Assembly: GCA_021772555.1 (NCBI GenBank)
Contig: JAJFLT010000063.1
Span: 1-6,364 of the forward strand
Length of the DNA stretch: 6,364 nt
Origin: Opitutales bacterium
Lineage (GTDB): Bacteria; Verrucomicrobiota; Verrucomicrobiia; Opitutales; UBA2987
Direction: 5' to 3'
Position numbers and translations under genes: made by a program. The notes beneath the pieces were generated by a model. The model was not told the DNA's origin. It saw only the letters and a list, made by a program, of their open reading frames with translations, and did not search any database. Of the stretch, positions 1-5,984 are shown one piece after another. Numbering within the stretch: the first letter of the stretch is position 1; the number at the start of each line of letters is the position of its first letter.

Positions 1-452
1 CCGTAGAGGAGGACAATTTTATTAAACTCATCCCTCCTCCTGACCAATTCTTTGTAAACCGGGCGCAAAGGAGCCAAACCAATGCCTCCAGCAATCAGAA
101 CAACATCTTTGCCGATTGCTTTCTCAATTGGCCAATGGCTACCGAACGGGCCCCGCATGCCGATAACATCGCCGGAGCGCAGTTTACCCATGGCGCCGGT
201 AACCGTGCCAACAACACGGGTTGTATGCTCCAATTTCCCTTTTTGCCCGGGGGTTCCGCTGATGGAAATGGGAACCTCCCCAGTGCCGAAGACATAGAGC
301 ATGTTGAATTGTCCGGGCTCAAACTGAAAAGATCCCCGCCCACTGCCCTTCACCGGCTTGAGGATAAAGGTGAAGGTGTCAGCGGTTTCTTTTCTCATCT
401 CATCGATTGCCCAGGGTGTGGTGAGCATAGGATCTTCGAGAAGAACTGTCAT
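1..452 (-). CDS. hydG: HydG-like hydrogenase gamma subunit, FAD/NAD(P)-binding oxidoreductase (partial, 3' end outside window)
   Basis: The visible 150 residues match the start of the ferredoxin-NADP reductase-type gamma subunit of cytoplasmic sulfhydrogenase-like NiFe hydrogenases, which moves electrons between NAD(P)(H), FAD and an Fe-S cluster. Seen directly: an N-terminal beta-barrel FAD domain with EPGQFNML (about 45-52), the flavin-binding EVPISIS (59-65, in place of the usual RxYS), RGPFG (100-104), and the start of the nucleotide-binding domain with the glycine-rich AGGIGLAPLRP (121-131). The window edge cuts it after LLYG, so the NAD-binding C-terminal half and the usual terminal cysteine cluster are not seen. 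The start is the ATG at 452-450. It overlaps the TGA of the upstream gene (ATGA) and has a GAGGT ribosome-binding site at 460-464 with 7 nt spacing, so translation is probably coupled. The family assignment is strong. The exact hydrogenase group cannot be set without the catalytic subunit. Confidence 0.9.
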   Translation of the reverse strand, partial: MTVLLEDPMLTTPWAIDEMRKETADTFTFILKPVKGSGRGSFQFEPGQFNMLYVFGTGEVPISISGTPGQKGKLEHTTRVVGTVTGAMGKLRSGDVIGMRGPFGSHWPIEKAIGKDVVLIAGGIGLAPLRPVYKELVRRRDEFNKIVLLY

Positions 453-931
453 ATTGCGTACCTCGTGTGATCGGGACTCCCGCCGTATAGGTCGAGAATC
501 TGCAGTCTGGCAGCCACGATGCGGTCCATCATATTTGTGGCTATAATCTTCATAATCTGATAACCGAAATCGGAGTCCTCGTTAAACTGATCGCGAACTG
601 TGGCGGCATCGAAGGCAATCGCTTGGGTGGGCTCCAGGGCTTTGGCATCAAACACCCAACGGGAGGGAGGGAACATCCAGGACCAGCCGAGAAGATCGCC
701 TCCGCGAAGGGTTTGCAAGGTGACCGCGCCCAGTCCTGCGGAGTGTATTTCCAAGCCGACGGATCCTTTTGACAGCATGTAAAAATGCTCCGCCCTGCCA
801 TCTTTGTAAAAGATGAATGCGCCGGTATCCAAATCGATCATGGAAGCACTGCTGACCAGTTTCTCAATGTGCGCAGTGGAGAGGTTTTTGAAGTTTTCGT
901 TAGCGGATACTATGTTTACTAACTGTTTCAT
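449..931 (-). CDS. Crp/Fnr-like cyclic nucleotide-binding domain protein without HTH, in hydrogenase operon
   Basis: The 160-residue protein has the shape of a CRP sensor half. Residues about 10-112 form the cNMP-binding beta-roll (HFYMLSKGSVGLEI at 49-62; LRGGDLLGWSWMFPP at 75-89), followed by a long C-terminal helix (about 113-150, FGYQIMKIIATNMMDRIVAARL) like the CRP dimerisation helix. It then ends, so the winged-helix DNA-binding domain is absent. The phosphate-binding cassette is not canonical: the normal GE-L-A...RSA pattern reads GGDLLGW...WVFDAKA, without the arginine-Ser/Thr pair, so cAMP or cGMP binding is doubtful. It sits 44 bp after the beta subunit and overlaps the gamma subunit start by 4 nt, so it is probably made in step with the hydrogenase. 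A role as a regulatory or assembly partner of the enzyme is inference. The start is ATG with only a weak GAAG upstream. Confidence 0.88.
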   Translation of the reverse strand: MKQLVNIVSANENFKNLSTAHIEKLVSSASMIDLDTGAFIFYKDGRAEHFYMLSKGSVGLEIHSAGLGAVTLQTLRGGDLLGWSWMFPPSRWVFDAKALEPTQAIAFDAATVRDQFNEDSDFGYQIMKIIATNMMDRIVAARLQILDLYGGSPDHTRYAI

Positions 932-975
932 TGTTTTACTTCGGGTGAGATTTAATTATTTGGGATGCATTTGGA

Positions 976-2124
<1,149 letters not shown>

Positions 2125-2142
2125 TTGCACTGTGATGTATAG

Positions 2143-2158
2143 CAACCGGAACAGGTTG
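2143..2158. promoter_or_regulatory. Dyad CAACC-N6-GGTTG upstream of the beta subunit
   Basis: A perfect 5-bp inverted repeat with a 6-bp centre (2143-2147 and 2154-2158) lies about 20-35 bp before the preferred ATG of the beta subunit, within the predicted leader. It could be an operator or a small RNA hairpin near the translation start. It is short enough to arise by chance. Confidence 0.2.
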
Positions 2159-2205
2159 GATTAGAAGTGATGTGGTTAAAATTTGAATGTTACGCCTTTT
2201 GCTAG

Positions 2206-2233
2206 AAGATAACCCAAAATCGCGATATGTCAG
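2206..2233 (-). promoter_or_regulatory. Candidate sigma-70 promoter of the hydrogenase operon
   Basis: On the minus strand CTGACA (2233-2228) and TATCTT (2211-2206) are separated by 16 bp, matching 5/6 and 4/6 of the -35/-10 consensus. Transcription would begin near 2199 and leave a leader of about 75 nt before the ATG at 2124. The match is only moderate, and no other supporting signal exists. Confidence 0.3.
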
Positions 2234-2241
2234 CCCGAATT

Positions 2242-2260
2242 TGAAAATATTCTTTTTTCA
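2242..2260. promoter_or_regulatory. Inverted repeat TGAAAA-N7-TTTTCA upstream of candidate promoter
   Basis: Perfect 6-bp half-sites (2242-2247, 2255-2260) lie just upstream of the -35 of the candidate hydrogenase promoter, centred near -52. This spacing would suit an activator site. A/T-rich dyads are frequent in such DNA, so confidence is low. Confidence 0.22.
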
Positions 2261-2611
2261 CAGGTACTGTCTCACCCTTCCTTCACATGGAGCGAGGTAC
2301 GATAAAAGGAATTGTCCTCCAGCAACTTGCCTAAACCGGAAAAGTTCGCAGTATTTCAAACCTGGACCTGATATCGGGTTCGTGCGAGTAGAGTGGGGTG
2401 AATGTGTCTATTTTTGTATTTGAAATTTTTCCGGAACCCCAAAACCCCCGATTTCCGAAAAATGCTACTCCCCGGCGCAAGTAATGGGGAAGAATCAAGA
2501 TCAACTATCCCTTATTTACCATCATGTCGGACAACCCAATACTTCCTTGAGTTCTTAGACGCCCTCTTAGAGAACCTTGGCTCCCGGTAAATTTGAGGGT
2601 CAACAATCTTA

Positions 2612-2632
2612 AATAGAAAGCTGTTTTCTATT
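2612..2632. repeat. 8-bp perfect inverted repeat AATAGAAA-N5-TTTCTATT
   Basis: Arms at 2612-2619 and 2625-2632 with a 5-base centre (GCTGT) could form a short hairpin or a protein-binding dyad. The outer halves AATAG and CTATT recur as a second inverted pair at 2760-2764 and 2771-2775 about 140 bp away. There is no T-run next to it, so it is not an obvious terminator. Confidence 0.35.
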
Positions 2633-2759
2633 GGAGGAAAGTCCGTTTATCGTCCACTTTCTTCAAATCTTGTCCTACCTGATAGATGCGTTTATCCAGA
2701 ATAATTGGGCATCCAGTTACCATATAAACCACTTAGGCTAATGCTGCAAATATTGTAAA

Positions 2760-2775
2760 AATAGGGTATTCTATT
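2760..2775. repeat. AATAG-N6-CTATT inverted repeat
   Basis: Perfect 5-bp arms (2760-2764, 2771-2775) identical to the outer parts of the 2612-2632 dyad, but with a 6-bp instead of 11-bp gap. It may be a coincidence of A/T-rich sequence. Confidence 0.2.
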
Positions 2776-2832
2776 AAACAAACAGGATCCATAGGAGTTC
2801 CTAATATATTGTTAATAAATGGTTTACAAAAA

Positions 2833-2906
2833 TGGTGCGGGCACTCGGAATCGAACCGAGGACACCAGCTTGGAAGGCTGGGGTTTTACCGCTAAACTAT
2901 GCCCGC
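2833..2906 (-). tRNA. tRNA-Gly (anticodon TCC)
   Basis: The minus strand from 2906 folds as a complete cloverleaf. The acceptor stem is GCGGGCA/TGCCCGC, the D-arm GTTT/AAAC with loop AGCGGTA, the anticodon arm CCAGC-CTTCCAA-GCTGG with anticodon TCC (glycine, GGA/GGG codons), the variable loop TGTC, and the T-arm CTCGG-TTCGATT-CCGAG. The discriminator is A (2836), and CCA is encoded at 2835-2833, giving 71 nt plus CCA. All stems pair fully. A run of five T on the minus strand (2832-2828) directly follows CCA and may help termination. A TTGACC at 2950-2945 is a possible -35, but no good -10 was found at the right distance. It is transcribed divergently from pilC. Confidence 0.97.
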
Positions 2907-3010
2907 TAATGGCTGCAGGCAGTTTCTTCGGAAAGAAATGAGTGGGTCAAGGTTTTCTTGAATTCTATTATCGGTCGGATTTGAATGGGGCAGAAAAAAG
3001 TCTTTTCAAC

Positions 3011-3040
3011 CTGACAAAGTCTGCTATGATTTTGTAATCT
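3011..3040 (+). promoter_or_regulatory. Candidate promoter of pilC
   Basis: CTGACA (3011-3016) and TAATCT (3035-3040) are separated by 18 bp. A second possible -10, TATGAT, lies at 3025-3030 without a well-spaced -35. Either would start transcription 25-40 nt before the ATG at 3072. The assignment rests on consensus similarity only. Confidence 0.35.
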
Positions 3041-3054
3041 ACGACCAAATCATA
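3025..3054 (+). promoter_or_regulatory. 8-bp inverted repeat TATGATTT-N14-AAATCATA at pilC promoter/leader
   Basis: Perfect 8-bp arms (3025-3032, 3047-3054) separated by 14 bp lie over the candidate -10 region and the leader, ending 7 bp before the AAGGA ribosome-binding site. The position suits a repressor operator or a leader hairpin that limits pilC expression. Function is inferred from position only. Confidence 0.33.
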
Positions 3055-3071
3055 AAAAACAAGGAAAAAAC

Positions 3072-4238
3072 ATGGCTTTATTAACAGGTGGTGCAACGGC
3101 GTCTGCCGCTGCCGGAGGAGGTGCTGGCGGCAAGAAGGTCAGTTTCATGGAATCGCAGAAACTGGCCAAGCAGAAAGCGTATGAAAAACAGTCCAAGAAG
3201 AAAAAAATCGGATTGTCCGATGTCTGCGTATTTACCCAGCAGCTTTCCTCCATGTTGGAGGCCGGATTGCCATTGGTGCAAGCCCTGGAAGCCCTTCAAG
3301 AACAAACCGAGCAACCGGTATTTCAAATTGTCATACGTGAAGTGAAGGCCGATGTGTCTAGCGGCACCGCTTTTTCCGATGCAGTGCGGAAATTTCCCAA
3401 CGCTTTTCCCAACTTGTTCATTTCCATGGTCGAGGCCGGTGAGGCCAGCGGTGGTCTGGCGTCGATCCTGGGCAAAGTGGCCACCTATTTCGAGCAATCC
3501 GTAGCCTTGACCAAAAAGGTGAAGGGGGCCATGACCTACCCGGTCGCGGTTATCACCCTGGCGGCGGTTCTGGTCAACGTTTTGCTTATTATGGTGATTC
3601 CGGTGTTTGCGGAGATGTTCGCCGGTTTCGGAGCCGATCTGCCCAAGCCGACCCAGATGTTGATCGATTTGAGCGATTTTCTGAAATCTTACATCCTCGT
3701 CATACTGGCCGGAATGTTTATTTTCTATAAGGGCCTTAACAAGTTTGTCAGCACTCCGAATGGAAGGGTGATCAAGGATCAGTTTTTATTCAAGCTACCG
3801 GTGGTTGGCAACCTGGTGCAAAAGATTGCGGTTTCCCGGTTTTGCCGCACTTACGCCATCCTGTTGCGCAGCGGGGTGCCCATCCTGCGAAGCCTGGAAA
3901 TCGTGTCCAACGCCAGTGGAAACACTTTTATCGAAAAGGCTGTGGTCAAAGTTACCAGGCATGTCAGCCAGGGTGGTCAGTTATCGGAGGTTCTGGCGGA
4001 CGATCCGTTCTTCCCGCCGATGGTCAAGCACATGGCCAAGGCGGGTGAAACGACCGGCAATGTCGATGGCATGATGGACAAAATATCCGATTTTTACGAT
4101 TCCGAAATCGAGACCATCGTGGAGGCGCTGACCTCCCTCATGGAACCGATTCTCATTTGCGTGCTGGGGATTGTTATCGGTGGCATTGTCATGGCCATGT
4201 TTCTACCCATCTTCCAGCTATCTTCTGTCGTCGGCTGA
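3072..4238 (+). CDS. pilC: PilC/GspF-type type IV pilus inner-membrane platform protein
   Basis: Inner-membrane platform protein of the type IV pilus / type II secretion superfamily, which couples the cytoplasmic assembly ATPases to pilin extraction from the membrane. The 388 residues contain two T2SSF repeats. The first (about 50-178) has FTQQLSSMLEAGLPLVQALE and MVEAGEASGGL (119-129). The second (about 253-380) has FCRTYAILLRSGVPILRSLE, MAKAGETTGNVD (321-332) and the terminal LMEPI. Three hydrophobic segments are seen near 157-180, 204-220 and 358-380. The start is the ATG at 3072 with AAGGA 6 nt upstream (3061-3065). The N-terminus is unusual: where most PilC/GspF proteins carry a 50-60-residue cytoplasmic Y-x-A...G domain, this one has a Gly/Ala-rich segment (4-20) followed by a Lys/Gln-rich one (21-46). 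No pilB or pilD is adjacent. The next gene is a degenerate NtrC-like regulator 90 bp downstream, probably in the same transcript because no terminator is seen. Confidence 0.92.
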   Translation: MALLTGGATASAAAGGGAGGKKVSFMESQKLAKQKAYEKQSKKKKIGLSDVCVFTQQLSSMLEAGLPLVQALEALQEQTEQPVFQIVIREVKADVSSGTAFSDAVRKFPNAFPNLFISMVEAGEASGGLASILGKVATYFEQSVALTKKVKGAMTYPVAVITLAAVLVNVLLIMVIPVFAEMFAGFGADLPKPTQMLIDLSDFLKSYILVILAGMFIFYKGLNKFVSTPNGRVIKDQFLFKLPVVGNLVQKIAVSRFCRTYAILLRSGVPILRSLEIVSNASGNTFIEKAVVKVTRHVSQGGQLSEVLADDPFFPPMVKHMAKAGETTGNVDGMMDKISDFYDSEIETIVEALTSLMEPILICVLGIVIGGIVMAMFLPIFQLSSVVG

Positions 4239-4260
4239 TATCGGCTCGAACCGGAAGAAT

Positions 4261-4322
4261 ATGGACAAAATAAACCAGGAAAAAATTTCATGACGAGCGG
4301 CTCACTTGTTAAAAGAAAATAG
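4261..4322 (+). other. Two overlapping 10-codon mini-ORFs between pilC and the response regulator
   Basis: ATG at 4261 opens MDKINQEKIS ending in TGA (4291-4293). That stop overlaps ATG at 4290, which opens MTSGSLVKRK ending in TAG (4320-4322), 6 nt before the regulator ATG at 4329. The first has GGAAG 3 nt upstream. The second has AGGA (4277-4280) 9 nt upstream, a better Shine-Dalgarno than the regulator itself has. The chain could feed ribosomes to the regulator start by coupling, or be chance. No recognised peptide. Confidence 0.25.
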
Positions 4323-4328
4323 CGGTAT

Positions 4329-5915
4329 ATGGCTTCGGTACTCATAGTTGACGATCTGCCGGCTGTGCACGAAATGCTGGAGGCGGTTATTAACCCGTGC
4401 GGGTTTTTAAGTGCGTTTGCTCTGAACGGCAATGATGCCCTCAAGCGCTATCGGGAGGGCAATATCGATGTCGTCCTGGTAGATATCGCAATGGAGCCGA
4501 TGGACGGCATAACGGTTCTCAAGGAGATCCGGTCCATCGACCCGAAGGCCATCGTCATCATGATGACGGGCTATTCCTCGACCGAAACTGCCATGCAAGC
4601 GCTCAAATTTGGCGCTTTCGATTATGTGCAGAAACCCTTTCGGCTGGAGGAATTGGTCAAAACCTTGCACCGCGCCGTCGATGCCAGAAAGAAGGGCACT
4701 GGAGGCAAGGTGGCGGTCGTCGAGGAGCCGCTCAGGGCGGAAAAGGATGTGGTGGGGGCTCTGGCCGGGGAAAGCGAGGCCATATTAGCTGTCAACAAGC
4801 AGGTGCAAAAATTACTGCGGGCCAAGACCCCGATGCTCATCCAGGGGGAGGTCGGCACCGGCAAGCGGAGCCTGGCCGACCTTGTTCATCAAAAAGGTCC
4901 GGGTCCACGAGCGCCGTTCATCGGAATTGACTGCCGTCTGGCCGACCCGGAGGAGTTGCAAAAGGGATTGACCAATGGAGACGGTACGCCCGGTTTTCTG
5001 ATCCAAAAAGCCCAGGGTGGAACCCTCTTTTTCAACAATATCGACAAGTTGGCAGTAGAACTGCAATCGTTGTTGGCTAAAGTCTTGCAAGTATCCGGGG
5101 GCACTTTTCGGTTAATTTGCGCGACCGAAGTGCAATTTGAAAGCCGGCTCGAAAGGGGCAATATTTCGGACGATTTCTTTTTTAAGGTCGCCACCCTGCC
5201 GATCACGCTGCCCCCGTTGCGCAATCGACGGGAGGACTTGACCGTGCTCATAAAGGATATTTTGAAAAGAGCGGAAAATCCCTTTTTCGATACTTCGCAA
5301 ATCAAGTTTTCCAGGGATGCCGAATCCATGATGTATTATTATCCATGGCCGGGAAACCTGATCGAATTGTCCAATGTTCTGACTTCTGTAGTGGTTGTAT
5401 CCCATAACCGGTTGATCAACTCCCAGCAGTTACCGCTACGGCTTAGGGACGCCCGCAAATGGCCCAATTTGAAAACTTTCCTCTTGGCGCGGGAAGAAGC
5501 CTATATCGCCGAATTGCTGCGCCTGTGTGAAAACGACGAAGAGAAGGCGGCCAAGATCGCTGGGGTGGCCGATATTTTCGAGTCCGAGTCGGTGGCCAAG
5601 GCCCGTGAAAAGGTGGAGGAAGCGAGCAGCCAGGATTCCACCAGCGGAAAGACGGAATTGTCGGCCGATGCCCAGGAAGCTCTGGAAAAACTGAAAGCTG
5701 AACTTGATGTCCAGGAGGAGGCTGTCAAAGAAGCCAAAGCCATGCTCCTTGAGCGGGAAGAATTTCTCGAGACGAGCGAAAATACTCTTTTTGAAAAAGT
5801 GATGGCCCAGCAGGAGCGAGAAACCGAGCTCGAACAGCTTTCGGAAGAACTGGACCAGCGGGCGCAAAAATTGGAAGAACAGGAGAAAGCGGCCGGGGCC
5901 AGCGCCGGTGGTTGA
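4329..5915 (+). CDS. Response regulator with degenerate NtrC-type AAA+ domain and C-terminal coiled coil
   Basis: A 528-residue protein descended from sigma-54 activators. The receiver (1-120) is intact: D8/D9, phospho-acceptor D52, T80 and K102-P103. The AAA+ domain (about 142-370) keeps Walker A GEVGTGK (173-179), LPPLRNRRED and WPGN, but has lost the GAFTGA sigma-54 loop, Walker B Asp-Glu (now N236-N237 in GTLFFNNID), sensor I Asn (ATE, E267), both arginines of the FRxDLYYRL finger segment (S280, K286) and sensor II Arg (WPGNLIEL, I345). Residues 387-413 resemble the start of a Fis-type helix, but the recognition helix is not recognisable. The rest (about 444-520) is a Glu/Lys-rich coiled coil. 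ATP hydrolysis, sigma-54 activation and DNA binding are therefore unlikely, and a phosphorylation-dependent scaffold or partner-binding protein is the inference. It lies 90 bp after pilC, so a link to pilus control is plausible. The ribosome-binding site is weak. The ATG fits the receiver start exactly. Confidence 0.9.
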   Translation: MASVLIVDDLPAVHEMLEAVINPCGFLSAFALNGNDALKRYREGNIDVVLVDIAMEPMDGITVLKEIRSIDPKAIVIMMTGYSSTETAMQALKFGAFDYVQKPFRLEELVKTLHRAVDARKKGTGGKVAVVEEPLRAEKDVVGALAGESEAILAVNKQVQKLLRAKTPMLIQGEVGTGKRSLADLVHQKGPGPRAPFIGIDCRLADPEELQKGLTNGDGTPGFLIQKAQGGTLFFNNIDKLAVELQSLLAKVLQVSGGTFRLICATEVQFESRLERGNISDDFFFKVATLPITLPPLRNRREDLTVLIKDILKRAENPFFDTSQIKFSRDAESMMYYYPWPGNLIELSNVLTSVVVVSHNRLINSQQLPLRLRDARKWPNLKTFLLAREEAYIAELLRLCENDEEKAAKIAGVADIFESESVAKAREKVEEASSQDSTSGKTELSADAQEALEKLKAELDVQEEAVKEAKAMLLEREEFLETSENTLFEKVMAQQERETELEQLSEELDQRAQKLEEQEKAAGASAGG

Positions 5916-5952
5916 TCAGCGGATATCTTTCGCTTTTCTATCCGATCCATTG

Positions 5953-5972
5953 CCGGCTGATGCGGACGCCGG
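5953..5972 (+). terminator. Weak hairpin between convergent genes, possible terminator
   Basis: CCGGC (5953-5957) and GCCGG (5968-5972) can pair around a 10-base loop, followed by ATTTTG on the plus strand. It lies between the stops of the regulator and the convergent membrane protein. The stem is short and the T-tract poor. Confidence 0.25.
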
Positions 5973-5984
5973 ATTTTGTCATTC

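Larger units (their letters stand above)
2512..2792 (-). pseudogene. Possible decayed small gene (in-frame stop plus frameshift)
   Basis: Read on the minus strand, an ATG at 2792-2790 preceded by TAGGA opens a 19-codon frame ending in TAA (2735-2733). The same frame then stays open for 34 codons (with an ATG at 2723) to a TAG at 2630-2628. A second frame, open from 2646, overlaps it and runs 44 codons to a TAA at 2514-2512. It has protein-like content (for example FKIVDPQIYREP and RKYWVVRHDGK). Joining the pieces would need one stop readthrough and one frameshift to give about 95-100 residues. No family is recognised, and open stretches of this size can occur by chance. Confidence 0.2.
2160..2832. 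other. AT-rich gene-poor region between hydrogenase operon and tRNA-Gly
   Basis: About 670 bp with no convincing intact gene. Visible within it are a candidate promoter and upstream dyad for the hydrogenase operon (2206-2260), an 8-bp inverted repeat at 2612-2632, a related 5-bp one at 2760-2775, and a possible decayed minus-strand reading frame (2512-2792). Two plus-strand open frames of 78 and 62 codons (2187-2423, 2402-2590) lack ribosome-binding sites and resemble nothing I recognise. No terminal inverted repeats, transposase motifs or CRISPR-like repeats were seen. The region is clearly richer in A/T than the genes on either side. Confidence 0.5.

Noticed and set aside
135..470. Plus-strand 111-codon open frame opposite the gamma subunit
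   Set aside because: The minus-strand frame carries clear FAD/NAD-binding motifs and an SD-supported start. The plus-strand translation resembles nothing and is explained as a shadow.
2187..2590. Plus-strand frames of 78 and 62 codons in the intergenic region
   Set aside because: No ribosome-binding site, irregular Cys/Phe/Arg-rich composition, no recognised domain, and overlap with other equally open frames, so not annotated as genes.
2833..2906. tRNA-Gly as an attachment site of an integrated element
   Set aside because: No integrase gene and no second copy of the tRNA 3' end was seen in the window.
4329..5915. Annotation as a functional sigma-54-dependent transcription activator (PilR/NtrC)
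   Set aside because: GAFTGA, Walker B acids, sensor residues, arginine fingers and the DNA-binding domain are all missing or replaced.
5436..5950. Long antisense open frames (143 and 149 codons) opposite the end of the regulator gene
   Set aside because: They mirror the Glu/Lys-rich coiled-coil codons, giving Leu/Phe- or Ser-rich translations with no family signal. The plus-strand frame has clear domains over its full length.
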